64,000 nt of DNA, taken from the NCBI GenBank assembly GCA_963170055.1, contig CAUJGJ010000087.1:218501-282500 (forward strand), written 5' to 3'. The notes beneath the pieces were generated by a model. The model was not told the origin of the DNA. It made no database searches and saw only the letters and a program-made list of their open reading frames with translations. Source of the DNA: Halisarca cf. caerulea. Taxonomy: Eukaryota; Porifera; Demospongiae; Chondrillida; Halisarcidae. Position numbers and translations under genes: made by a program. This document shows, piece by piece, positions 22,800 to 34,543 of the stretch; position 1 is the first letter of the stretch; every line of letters begins with the position of its first letter.

Positions 22800-23410
22800 A
22801 AGCTGTATAACATTACATTTATGGCTGGATTCGGACATAACGCATCTGCGATGGAGCACTACTTCTACTGTGACTTGAAGGGGTTCGGTAGTTCGGTCTC
22901 AGGAAGCTCTTGCCATGCCAAAGTAAGAGGGCAGACACATGCCAATATTGCTGATTGTAGTTTCACCAGCTCAGATCCAAATTGTGGTCACGAGGGAGCT
23001 TCTTCCCCAAAAAATCAGACACATATTTGCCCACCTTGGGTGCCGATGTGGCATCAAGGTCGGGCTTTGGGTGTTCTATAAAAAGAGCTTCTCTCTCCTC
23101 CTTAGGCAGACATCTCTTCAGATGTTTCTCAAGGTATGTCTGCATTGCTTTTGGCACTCAGACTGCATGTGCCCTCCTTGGATAGTACAAGCGAGGACGG
23201 TTCAAAATCTGGCTGGTTGTAGGTATCGGACTCTGAAAACTGCTTCTTCGGTAAAGAGGCAGCACTCTGTTTTGTAGCACACTGCAAGATGGTGTTACTC
23301 CCTGACTTGCTTCCCGTCTCTATAAAATAGGAATGAAGTGTGGAGCGAACTGAAGACTCCACTGCAAGGCTAGTCAGTCTAGTCAGGAGACCAAAATAGC
23401 AACTATGCAC
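22800..23410 (-). pseudogene. DIRS gag-like fragment
   Basis: The minus-strand translation reads LKRCLPKEEREALF, KVGKYVSDFLGKKLPRDH, then after a frame change ELVKLQSAILA and CPLTLAWQEL. This is the gag-like pattern found upstream of DIRS RTs. It lies upstream of 20418-21680 on the same strand, consistent with one element interrupted at 21.7-22.8 kb. Frameshifted. Confidence 0.6.
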
Positions 23411-24498
23411 CTTGAAAACTGCAACTAAGCACCTTGCGTTGCATACTGCCTGTGATGGGGGGTCTGTCCCAAGGGGCTGTCGACCATTTCACACCCTCCT
23501 GGTTTGTCTTGGCTGCACTGCCATGAGGTGATTTACCGTGAGGTGGGGGTGGGGGTGCCCATCATTTGAAGTTTCTAGCCAATAAAGGACATGGCAATGA
23601 CAAGGGATGTTTTTGATGTAAAGAAGGTTCTGGACAATCGCCTCCATCCACCTAATTCGCACAAACCAGATGCAAGGATAGAAGAACCACGTGGACGCTG
23701 CCGAGCTGGATAAAAAGGCGGGCTAATTGAACGTTGAACTCTGCTGTATATAGCATGGACAAGATATGCAATACCCTACAGTTAACTGACTATGTTGATG
23801 AAAGGTTTCTGGAGCCTCCGAAATATTTTATATTATGCCATGCAGCCCTCACGGCAAATTACCATTAAATATAGAAACCCTATTGGCTTTAATACAATAT
23901 ATAAATTTGTATGACTGTATTACCCCTCCTCCCCCCCCCCCCCCCCCCCCCCCCCCCACTAAACTCTATGCTTGTATAAGATTATTTTCCTTTAGGAATT
24001 GATTAGTTTGCCTTGCATAGTTCAGAAAAATTAGATTATATAACCTCTTATCTTTACTTTTGCATGTAATGTATACCATGTTGAGCTCTCCTTTTTGATG
24101 TGGTACTTGACGTCATTATGTAGAGGAAAACTCTGGAGAAGAAACAACATTTTGGGAGACAGAGGTCACAGGAGTGCTTGCTACTCCAAAAGAAGATCAG
24201 GTGAAGCAAAAGAATAGAATTTTAGAAGAAGACCTGAAATTCCTTTGAAACAAATCTGTTATGGTACTGCTATTTGTTAATGGAGTATGGTTCAGTCTTG
24301 TACTGATCATCTGCGCAGCTGTCCTTCTATAAGCAACATTCGACTTGCAGAGTCCCTCCTTTTGCTGTTTTATTTTTGGGGATATACTTCTTTATTCTTC
24401 TACTACAGTTTGCTTGCCTTCTTGTTCATCAATTGAAGACTTTACTCCATTTTCTTGCAAGAGCCAATCAAGGATATAAAGTTGCTGACAACACCGCT
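23411..24498. other. No gene seen; contains poly(C)
   Basis: It includes a pure C run at 23931-23957. The rest is AT-rich with no recognisable ORF. Confidence 0.5.
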
Positions 24499-24548
24499 AA
24501 GCACAGAGGCAACCGAGGATCAGATGATCCTCGGTTGCCTCTGTGCTT
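24499..24548. repeat. Perfect 24-bp-arm hairpin, 2-nt loop
   Basis: The arms 24499-24522 and 24525-24548 are exact reverse complements (start aagcacagaggcaacc). No similar string is visible elsewhere in the window. Confidence 0.95.
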
Positions 24549-24836
24549 CACACAAAGCATATCAACTGATATATGAATGCTGAATTAGATACACATTGTA
24601 TTATTATATCTTCAAACATTTTGCTTGAGTTCGAAGAGCGGCTAACATCAAACACAGGCATTTAATATCTTTCTAAGTATGTATTTTGACTCATTATTCC
24701 TTAATTTAGGCATATTAATCTTTACCATTTTGCATATTACTATTCTTAAAAAGCTGTAGCAATTACTGTGATTTCACTATTATAATGATTATTATACTGA
24801 TTGATAATTTGAAGCAGCAACACCTGAAGGGAAAAA

Positions 24837-24839
<3 letters not shown>

Positions 24840-24883
<44 letters not shown>

Positions 24884-24930
24884 CATGTGTGTGTGCTTGT
24901 GTGCGTGCGTGCGTGTGTGTTTGTGTGCCT
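24840..24930. repeat. (TG)n microsatellite
   Basis: A pure run at about 24844-24880 continues as imperfect tg/cg repeats. Confidence 0.95.
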
Positions 24931-24969
24931 TACCATGGTGACTCTGTACTTTTCATTTCCTTGGCACCC

Positions 24970-25440
24970 CAGATGCACCATTCACTCCACCACACCAAGC
25001 TGTTATTCATATTACAGAAGATCAACGACATGCCCATCACTCATCAGCAAGCGCTAAAGCTATTCAAGGTCGGTATCTGCCTTCGCCTGACCTGGGAGCT
25101 CTCTATCTCAGACCTACCTGTCTTGTGGCTATGTAGCACTCTGCAGCCTATAGCCACCAGGTTTCTGAAGAGGTGGAGTGGTCTTGCCAGGTCAGCTGAC
25201 CTTAACCGGCTCCCCCTTCCTAAGTACAATAGCAGTCTCGACATCCCTCACCTTGTCACAATGTACAAGAATATTCATGCTGCTAATTAAGTTGGGTCTC
25301 ACCTTTACTCTAGTGACTCCACCATTTGGGCTATTGCCACCCATGATACCCTTCATGAGTCCCGGGCCAAATCCAGCGTTTTAATTCCACCTCCACTGGA
25401 GGTTGTGAACAGGGGCGTATATACTCATGCAGGATTTTGT
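24970..25440 (+). pseudogene. R2-like retrotransposon fragment (post-RT region)
   Basis: The plus-strand translation includes FLKRWSGLARSADLN and LDIPHL, parallel to YLKRWLNLPRCANL and CDIPYL in the minus-strand remnant at 18.9-19.4 kb. It is the region just after the RT palm. Frames break at about 25290. Confidence 0.6.
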
Positions 25441-25825
25441 TTCCACTGAGACAGAACTATGGCCATTATATCTAGTATGCATGAGATACTGCATGCGGCT
25501 GAGTCAGACAGTTTGATTTGATATATTGATTAATTTTTTGTTTCTTTTTTTATTTTTTAACTAGTATAATAATTATGGTAACAAAATGGTGTCAAGAAAA
25601 GTGGTTTGAATACAGTGAAACAGTTTTATCAAATTTCAAGCTTGGCACAAGGTTACAAATCTTCCTTGTCCCAACTTTAGGAGAAAGAAAGCTCGAGTAT
25701 TTCTGCGTCTAGATATAATGTTCGTGATCGGATGATGATGTTTAGATTCACTATAGTAAGTTTCCCAACCTGAATGGTAGGTACACCCATGGTGAATATG
25801 ACGAAGGAATATCCTGGGGCTCCAA

Positions 25826-26440
25826 GAATCAGGCCTGTGATCTAGATCTAGATCTCTTGAGTGTAGGCCAAGATCCAGGCTGAGGACACCACTGCCAGGC
25901 TTGACCACACCACCAACCTCCAGGTGCAGGGCCTGCACTGTACAGGAGTTTGAGGGTGGTGCATGTACGTGGAGCCAAGAACTGGTCCTCAGCCATCATT
26001 AGCCTTCCAGAGTGGTGTTTCAAATTTGCACTCAATGTGGTAACAGGCACTCTTCCTCACAATACCAACCTTATCAAGTGGAAGAAGCTGTCCTCATCAA
26101 AGTGTCAGCTCTGTGGAGAGTACCAGTTTCTGGCCCATGTCCTCAACTCATGTGAGAAAGCCCACCAGACACGACAAGGTGCCGAAAATCATCTACAATT
26201 TCATTGGTTGCCATCTTCTTTCAGGTCTTCAAGTTACTTTCTTGGTCATATATACAGCTTCCCTAAGGTCATTCCTCTTACTGACCAGCAGCCTGACATC
26301 GTCCTATGGAGTCCCACTGCCATCATCCTCATTGAGCTCACAGTGCCCTTTGAAACCAACATTTCCGGTGGTGTTGAGAGCATGATGGACAGATACAGAG
26401 AGCTGAGGGATTGAAGCCTGATCACAATCACACCAAGCCT
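25826..26440 (+). pseudogene. R2-like retrotransposon C-terminal fragment
   Basis: The translation has CQLCGEYQFLAHVLNSC (zinc-like CxxC...H...C), then QPDIVLWSP and IILIELTVPFETN, the PD and E positions of a restriction-like endonuclease. A second partial copy lies at 52693-53220 in the same orientation. It is probably one decayed insertion together with 24970-25440. Confidence 0.7.
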
Positions 26441-27073
26441 CTAGTGTCACCTTTGAGGTCAGTTCATGTGGCTTTTGTAGCCACTGACAGCTTTTGATCA
26501 GCTATTTTACAAATTATGAAAATTAGAGCTATAGAGAGAAGTATGTTTTGAGTGCAAACACTCCATTATATGTTAATATAAAATGTGGTGCAAATGCAAT
26601 TGGACTGGCTAATCTACATGCGATTTTGCTCTTTTTGTCATGTATAGTAATTAGCTGAGGGTTTGTAGGTATACATTTTTTAGTTACTTTATAGTATATA
26701 TACAAATAGGCAGAATCTGATGTCTTAGCAATACTATATATTATGCTGTTCATCTTCAGAATATTATATTAATTTATTTTAGCAGTCCTATGATCACTTG
26801 CAATTCGCTACATGCTTCATAAGTTTAATTTACTTGCTTGTTTTAGTTCTTTAGTTGTCTATAATATACTGCATGCTGTTTTTTCCAGTCTGATGTACTG
26901 GCTTTTGTTGATACTATTATAATTATTAATGATGATGGTTGAAGATTGTTGGAGACAACCTAGACAAAAATGTCTGCAGGTATAGGATTACAGCTGTTCT
27001 TGTGGTCACATGCAATGTTAGGATTAGTTAACACATGCATAGGCTGTACAACTGTTCTCCTGCGCATAATGTT
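26441..27073. other. Intergenic, no gene seen
   Basis: AT-rich; nothing recognised. Confidence 0.5.
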
Positions 27074-27546
27074 CAGTGGCGGATCCAGACTTTCGATAAG
27101 GGGAGGTCAACCTAGCTAGGTGTCATGGGGGTGTTCACCCAGGGAGAAAAAATTGCAAGTTATGCCTAATTGTCCCACAGACACATGATTGATTATAACA
27201 CATTGAACACAAACAAAAAATATAGTTGTTAGTCTGACAACACAAAAGGCAAATTCATTCACGATTTGACGGTATATGCGGACATTTTGTTATGCAATTC
27301 GTATAATAAGCTAAAATGGCTGTTTTGGAAGGCTTAGCGGCTTCAAAGCTTCTGTTTACTTTTATTGGCCTTACCAAAAGACTATTGGACAAGAAGGTAG
27401 TCACTTGGGTTAATGTTGAAGTCTTTTATAGGATTTCCTAAGTTACTTCCTCAAGCAAGTTTTGATTGATGGCTCAAAATAAACTTGGGAGTTCAGCAAA
27501 AGGGGGGGCAATTGCCCTCTTTGCCCACTCCCTGGATCCGCCACTG
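27074..27546. mobile_element. TIR MITE with CAGTGGCGGATCCAG ends
   Basis: A 15-bp perfect inverted repeat bounds a 473-bp non-coding element. The 5-bp string atgtt lies directly outside both ends. Ends of this sequence are common in animal hAT-like elements; the superfamily is not proven here. Confidence 0.85.
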
Positions 27547-28119
27547 ATGTTATAAAACTCAATTAACATCCGATTTGTTGAAATATGTAGTGAAAAATGG
27601 CTATAATATTATTATAGAATCATGCAAAAAGGCTTTATCAAAAAGGATCCTCCAAAAACACCCGGAATAAGGATAAGTTGCGAAACCAGTACAGGGCTAG
27701 GTGGGCAAAGGGCAAGACAGGCATAGGGCTAGACATACATGAGGCTAGTTATGCATAGGATTAGACAGAGTTCAATTGGACTGCATGATTGTACATTTTA
27801 CAAATTCCTACATCCCGCATGTGCAGCACATTATGCGTATGTTCCTTTGCAACGCACTTCAAGAGAATTAGAAAGATGTACCATGCAGCCATAACATCTG
27901 ACCAGAGCCAATGCATTAGTTAAAACCAGGCACCTGTTATTAGTTAGTTAGGACCAGAAGAGTGGACTGCTAGAACCACCACTGTCCCTACACTACGGAA
28001 CACAAATATGCTTAGAAATATAGGATCCTATATACCATTCTCTGCCTTAGCAGCAAAAGTGTGCAAGGTGGCATGAAACAGGGACAGCAGGCATGTAAGA
28101 GAGATATACCAGCAACTCA

Positions 28120-28375
28120 GGCGGGTACAAAACTCAGTATGGGCTGGCATATATGCACAGCATGCCCAGGTGGGGCAGGCCAGCAGCCATGGCAGGCACA
28201 AATTGGTATAGGTAAGCACAGCAGGCATATATAGGAGGGGTACACCAGCAGCCCTGGCAGGCACACATCGGCATATCGATCACAACAGGTATATATAAGA
28301 GGGGCACACCAGCAGCCCTGCATGGTGGGCACAAAATAGCATATAGGCAGGCACAGCAGGCATATAGAATTAACG
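28120..28375. repeat. ~65-bp minisatellite, copy A
   Basis: Units of ccagcagccctggcaggcac, cacagcaggcatat and aagaggggcacac repeat about four times. The same array in copy B has about nine. Confidence 0.8.
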
Positions 28376-29322
28376 CAAGAACGTACAAAAACTGAAGACT
28401 GTATCAAATTTAAAAGAATCCTTCAAAAACACTTGGAACAAGGATAAATTGTAAAACAGGCACAGATTGAGCTGGGTGGGCATATGGCATATATGGCTAG
28501 ACAAGCACATAGGGCTATATTATATATATGAGCTAGATGGGTATAGGCTACACAGACTTTGACCAAGTGCATGCATGCACCGTGCAAATTCCTACATAAT
28601 ATTATACGTATCACATGCATACAACACTTAGCTCCATATATATTAGTATTATTATTATGGTCATGATAGGCCAAAATGGCCCTTAGACCTATAAATACAG
28701 GGGTATGTTGTACAGTATTGCCAAAATGATTAGGTGTTGAAAAGAGCTTGAAACTCACAAATGTACATTGTGTGTGCCGATCATAGAACATAATAATGTA
28801 TATCTAATGCCTATTATATATTATCCAATCAACATGATAGTGGTTGGTGGGGTTGGATTGTATAACTCAGAAGTGGAAAAAAATTCAATTTGGTTTATAT
28901 ATAGAGTGACACACCACATGCACATATATATGTAGACTCATTGTTACAATAATTGTAATAATACTGTACACAGGGCACAATATACACACAACATTATAGA
29001 ACATAATCATTACTCAATTTGGGAGACACACACGCATTGAATGTACATGTACAGATTACAAACATAATACATATTTATTTGCTGATGATTCCAAGCTATT
29101 ACTGTATTATATCAAGTTTAAACATTTACTGTGGACAATCTGATATGTACTGTTCTAAGGCCAGACTTATTATAGACATCGTTATAAGAGTCACAAGTGG
29201 TGAGTGAATGTACAGCTTGCGATCCTCACCTATAGCAACAGTGACATACGAAGTAAGTCAATCCTATAAGAATGGTCCACACTAGCCAGGATTTGAGTAA
29301 TGATAAATTAATTCAGCTTTAA

Positions 29323-30113
29323 CCCTCCTACCCTTCTCTGGGTTATATCTGACCAAAACTTTGGGAATTTTTCTAGCGCGATGTGTTAACTCCAGCCACA
29401 CATTCTTGGTGTCAAATTACAGCTCAGAGCATATAGAATACGAATAGGAAGGAAAACCCTGTCATTAGTGCTCACTATTAGCACAAATGGGCGTTAAATT
29501 AGAAGCTCGAAAGTGTGCCGAAAATCGACGTAATTCTCCGTATATTATCGCATAATAACTGTATACTTGTAGTAAGATGGCCGCACGTAGAAGAACAGTC
29601 ACTCTGCAGAAGCTCATTGCATGTCTTAAAGGCAATATTTCATCAAAAAAGGCGATTTTGAGGAAATGGAAACATTCTATGAGTTCGTAGCTATCGATTA
29701 TTGTCAATTGCTGGAAGAAACGAAATCGCCGTGACATGTTTATACATCATGTAACGTTTTGAACGATATCTCAACACGTGGCAGTCCCATGCCTGTAATT
29801 CATTCTTATTTCGATAGAGGACATGCAGAGCATTCCAGCGATACCAACATCGATAGCATCTACAACTTCATCACCCAGAAAAAAATTGTTGAATCTGAGC
29901 GTTTGCGGTTAGAACGCCATTTTCTTCGTTTCTGCCTGTTTGCACAATGGTTGCTATGGGTTACCAAAAATTTGAAAAATGCCTAAATCTACAATTCTTC
30001 CTGAAGCGTTTGGTGTATAACACATGCTATTTGTGTGAACTTGAAGTCTACTAGGCTTCAAGAAAGAAACCCTTACATCAATCTGATTCAATGTATGGGA
30101 AGGGTAGGAGGGT
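29323..30113. mobile_element. piggyBac-like MITE, TTAA duplication
   Basis: The ends CCCTCCTACCCTTC and GAAGGGTAGGAGGG are perfect 14-bp inverted repeats, flanked by TTAA at 29319-29322 and 30114-30117. TTAA duplication and CCC termini are hallmarks of piggyBac. Copy B (about 41637) lacks the 791-bp element. Open frames inside show no transposase. Confidence 0.88.
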
Positions 30114-31081
30114 TAAATTTGGCATGTAAAGGGGTGTGTTTGTGTACCCTTAACACATTTAATTATAATAATTTTAAAGTACACAAACACACTCCTAGAA
30201 ACACATCACATCCCATTGTATTAGCCTAATAAGGCCTCACAAAGTAAATAATAATATGTGTCTGGTCTTGGACATCTTTGAAAATTGACCAGGCCACCGA
30301 CCTACAAGGGTTTTTATTTCTAATTTTTTTCAATCTAGTCATTGACAAATGCATTCCTGCAAGTTTATTCTTTATGATTCTGTGAACAGATGCTATTAAT
30401 GCATACAAGAATGTTGAATGGAAACAAGTTGAAAGAGGATACAAATTTATACAGAACAAATAGATTGGGAGTGCATGTCTGTAAGAAACGAGATAGCCAC
30501 TAGTCCCACAATAACACAGTGGTGTATAGCATGTGCATGTGTTCATGCTGAACACACATGCTTTACTTGATAGATTACAATATTTTGGTCTGGGTTTGAA
30601 CCCAGCATGCTCGCCGACTTTTCTTTAAATTTTTTTTTATTTTTTTCACCAAAAATTTTTGACCAGGAAGGGGACCAGAAACATAAAATTAATTCTGCAT
30701 TGCCTTGTACTTTTTATAGCATGTTGACCTAATGCAATCACCACATGTCATGATCACCACATTTTGCAATTGTATAAAGTTTTCATGCACCCTGTGATAT
30801 TCCTCCATGAAGGCAATTGTGTCGCCGAAACATTGAAATTACCAAAATTTATTTAAATACTGGCTAATGTGGATAATTTAGGATTGATGGATACACGTAC
30901 CTAACCACAAAGAACTATTTCAATTAATACAAAGTACATACAATCACTACATTTGAATTCACTTGTTTAATTCTTCTGAAAGTGCGCACATCACCCATCC
31001 ATGTCAACATCCATATCAACACCCTTCCTAACAGTGGATCCGGGCCGAAAATACATTTCTAGCACCACCTGACATTTGTAC

Positions 31082-31203
31082 TAGTCTCACGTTGCTCAGA
31101 CCGCTTCTCGCCTCCATAATCTCATGCTGACGTCATTGGGTCGGCCCAATGACGTCAGCATAAAATTATGGAGGCGAGAAGCGGTCTGGGCAATGCGAGA
31201 CTA
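31082..31203. mobile_element. Palindromic 122-bp MITE with 9-bp TSD
   Basis: 59-bp arms with about five mismatches and a 4-base centre. It is flanked by catttgtac at 31073-31081 and 31204-31212. Copy B has a single catttgtac at the equivalent place (about 42510), the empty site. A 9-bp duplication fits Mutator-like elements. Confidence 0.92.
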
Positions 31204-31350
31204 CATTTGTACAGTCACTATCACAGGTGACTGGACATGGGGTGCATAAAACAAGTGTAATTTTTCTGTATTAAATTGTGGCACTGCTAATTTTGAAGGT
31301 AATTATAATAACCTTTTGCAATATAGTTAACCAGTAGGTCAATGATATGT

Positions 31351-31692
31351 TATGGACAGTTTTAGTGAAATCCACTACCAAGGAAAAGGCAACATTGAAC
31401 CAAGTCCTGCCTCCCTAAGGAGGCACATGCAAGTAGGCAGTCCACATGCAGTAGGCTAGCTAACTAGGCTAGTAGGCTAGGTAAGTGTTTTGGTTGCCCT
31501 GGACATATTTGACCATTATTTCTATACTGTGGAGGATTTAGACCTCCTTTCCAGACTAACTAGGTTAGGCCAGGTTGAGTTGTCTGATAAAGGCTTTCCT
31601 AACCATTAGGTCTGTTTGGGAGGCACACAATGGCTGTACTGTATGCTGGCTTTTCCTGGCTTGTGGATTTCATTAAAACTTTCCATGCAACT
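31351..31692. repeat. ~340-bp foldback repeat
   Basis: The left end (atggacagttttagtgaaatcc) is inverted at the right end (ggatttcattaaaactttccat). The duplicate in copy B is at about 42668-43012. Partly related sequence occurs in the 61.55-62.48 kb array. Confidence 0.7.
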
Positions 31693-32147
31693 ATTATAGC
31701 CATACTCTTGAATTAGTTCAGAGCGGTTATGATTTTGGAAGCCTTCAAGCTATATATATATATTCTGCATTTCTGTCCTTTGTGAAGGTTATCTTTATGT
31801 TTATAGCAAACTTTTGCACCACAAAACGACTAACACACAGTTATTTTTTTGTATTTGTCGCAATAGGTAATAGAGGCGTGTAAAATGTTGGTCTATCTTT
31901 CAGTGCATTCAAATCATTTGTTATGTGTATGCGCACCCATGGGCAAATCCTGCTCGTGGAACTTACTGCAGATTGATATGGAAGGTCTGAGATTGTGGAG
32001 AGGCATGTATATATCTATGGTTTTGTTGCAGCATGCGCGAGTAGGTGCGCATGCGCAGCGATAACGGCTAAAGATGCTGCGTTTAGCGCCCATGGGCACT
32101 TTATAATTCAATAAAATGGCTCTCGTACGTAGTTTTGCCAATCAAAG

Positions 32148-32763
32148 TTTACAAGTTACATGCCCGTAGCCTGGTATCCATAAAGGGGGGTGCTTTTCAC
32201 ATTACAATAGTACATCATAAGATCATTCAGTATATAATAGTAGCATACATCTGAGTATCTATAGTATACAAAAGTACAGTAACTAACTAAAATAACTAAT
32301 TTGAAGTATATAGTGGGGACAGTATTTCCCTTGATGGAGGGCTCAGGGTCTACAGATGCATTCTCTTCTCTACTGGCCAGGCGTTGCACAGCGATTCATT
32401 AGGAATATATACCACTTGAAGCGCTGCGTTTTCTGTCGCTCTTTTTGTGTGCATTATTCTCCATATTAGAGTTGCGCAATAGACAAAGAAACTGTTGACA
32501 ACTCGATCCTCGCTGAAGCAGCCAAAAATGTTACCGAAGTCAGCAAAAGTCTTAACTTAGCTGAGTATTCTTGCTAAAATAGCCTTAAGTAGTTATCGAG
32601 GATAACAATTTTAAGGTGAATAATCTGTGACTAACAATGTATTTGTCCCAATGTTCTCTGCTGGTTCTTTTTTCAGTAACTATCCATTTTCAACTAGCCT
32701 TTTCAACCAAAAAGGGGGGTGCGAATGCACCCAACGCACCCCCCCAGCCTACAGGCCTGAGTT
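32148..32763. mobile_element. ~0.6-kb insertion absent from copy B
   Basis: Copy B is continuous (about 43449-43470) where A has this segment. The ends near atgcccgtagcctgg and ccagcctacaggcct are imperfect inverted matches (12 of 15), and agtta occurs outside both. Non-coding. Confidence 0.65.
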
Positions 32764-33394
32764 ATTTCCAATCAAGCATAGATTGTAGAGTTGGCTTTCT
32801 ATTGTTTGATCAACGTTCAAATTGGCTATTTGATTTTTATTGGAATTCTTGACAGGAAGTATTAATTTAGGTAGGCAAATTCATGTGTATCATTCCATGA
32901 GACACTCCAAGACATAAATACTCGTGTAGTTCACTGTTGTGTATACGTATTACAGTCTTAATCCCCCTTACCCTCGACAGCTAGTGTTATTGTTCCAAAT
33001 GTATACCTCATAATAGCCCTCCCATGTCACTTTCGTGCATTCCCACTCGTGAACGTTCTCTGAATGACACCCGACCCGGTAACCATGTCTATTATACAAT
33101 AATGTTGAGGTATATATTGTAAATTGGATTTTAACAGGAATATAAGGTGAATTGTAATAGGGTAATCTGTGCTCATGCGTCACTTTTATTCAGAATGGAT
33201 TTTCCATTGACCTTCTAATGAAATGTGTCACCGGCTGATATATTGCTAAATGAATCTGAAATTATAACAAATCAATGTGAGGATGTGGTGTTCACGAGCA
33301 ATATTTTCTGATGTACTGATCTTAATATCAGCTAACGTCATTAAATTATCTTCCACCTTGCAGGTTTCTTCCCAGGTACTGTTTTTCTATAAGT

Positions 33395-33814
33395 ATGCCA
33401 ACGAAAATCATTCTATGTGGAGCAAGCTCAGTTGGGAAAACAACTTTAGCCAATGATTGGTGTCTCAGGTACCCGCGCTTCAAGCACATCCAAGAAGTGG
33501 CTCGTTGTATAATGGAAAAGCGACATATATCACGTCGAGACCTGGAAGTGTCTCTTTCCGGAGATAAGAAACTGTTTTTGAATCTTCAACGTTGGATCTT
33601 TGAAGAACAAGATAAGTTGGAGAGCTGTTTCATTCAAGATGGCCACGAGTTTATTTCTGACCGAGGACCTGATCCTCTTGCTTTTGCCCTATTTCATTGC
33701 AGTAATGAAGCTGCAGATGAACTGGCACACAAATTTTATTCACTATTTTTGCACTACTATTTTCAGCCCCCCCTTGTGGAAGACCATCTCCCTTCGCAAG
33801 CCTGTAATTTCTGA
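33395..33814 (+). pseudogene. Truncated copy of the RdRP-fusion N-terminal kinase
   Basis: It starts at the ATG equivalent to 44120 and encodes the same P-loop (GASSVGKTTLAND) and DRGPDPLAF motifs for about 112 codons. After DELA it diverges into an unrelated 28-residue tail and stop. The break coincides with the end of the segmental duplication at 33729. Relative to the full gene it lacks two codons (Asp-Gly) after SLSG and has scattered substitutions; the reading frame is intact. The upstream splice-acceptor-like sequence is also conserved. It lacks the remainder of the kinase, the RdRP and the helicase, so a function would have to be that of a short P-loop fragment; most likely it is a pseudogene. 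Confidence 0.85.
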
Positions 33815-34202
33815 TCTGCAACTATTGTACTATATAGATGCCCTGTAAGTACCCCTTATCAGAGGCCAGCACTTTACATATAACTGCCTTTCACACATTA
33901 CAAGGATAATGTCTAGGTAGGGGAATTTACTACTGTGCCTAGGAGTAGGAAAATATACTATATACGGTGCCAACTATTCACTGTGCATGAGGTCAAGAAT
34001 GTATAACTAGAAAAAAGGACCATATGATACCATACTATATAGTACTAGTATAAATACAGATGGATATAAACTCACTAAGTTATAATATTGTGGAGTCTGA
34101 CTTCACCCCGCACTTGACACGTACGTGTCCACATGCGCAACAAATAAAATTATGTTCATGCATGCATATATACAGCCACCTAGCTGTGCTAGCATTCAAC
34201 GG

Positions 34203-34435
34203 AGCCTCCAAAGAAGAACTACAGAGATGACATAAATGATCATGATCAGTGGTTGTACTGGAAGTCTTTAGATGCTTATGCCCCATGTAAGAGAGTCATG
34301 GAGATCGAAGCAGAAGTCTTTGCTGTGGGTTTCTGGAGAACTACGAAATTGAACGAAAGTTACTTAACTAAGGCCAAGAAGTCCAGAAGTACTGAGAATT
34401 GGATTAAGGCAGATTCGTTGGATCTTGCTATAGAG
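34203..34435 (+). other. Possible exon of unknown protein
   Basis: An open, coding-like stretch (includes YWKSLDAYAPCKRV and FAVGFWRTTKLNE) has AG at its start and ends in GAG|GTGGGT, a plausible donor. I recognise no family, and phases do not connect to the fragment at 33395-33814. Confidence 0.25.
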
Positions 34436-34543
34436 GTGGGTGCGTGGGAGGGAAAATTAACAAGACAGCAATTTAAATGCTCGCACTTGCAAAATGCCAT
34501 AATTGATTATATAAGCTTCCTGATACACTGGCAAATGGTATGA

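Larger units (their letters stand above)
27617..33729 (+). repeat. Segmental duplication, copy A
   Basis: Collinear with copy B (39575-44460) in direct orientation. Both begin at a tgcaaaaaggctt-type repeat and end at the same codon of the P-loop kinase domain (sequence aactggcaca). Copy A contains three insertions absent from B (29323-30113, 31082-31203 and about 32148-32763). Copy B lacks these but carries more minisatellite units. Confidence 0.9.

Noticed and set aside
24499..24548. miRNA precursor
   Set aside because: A perfect stem with a 2-nt loop does not resemble a metazoan pre-miRNA.
30585..30615. gggtttgaacccagcatgctcg (also at about 42116) as a tRNA T-arm/B box
   Set aside because: There is a B-box-like palindrome but no A box, acceptor or anticodon stem nearby; it is duplicated simply because it lies in the segmental duplication.
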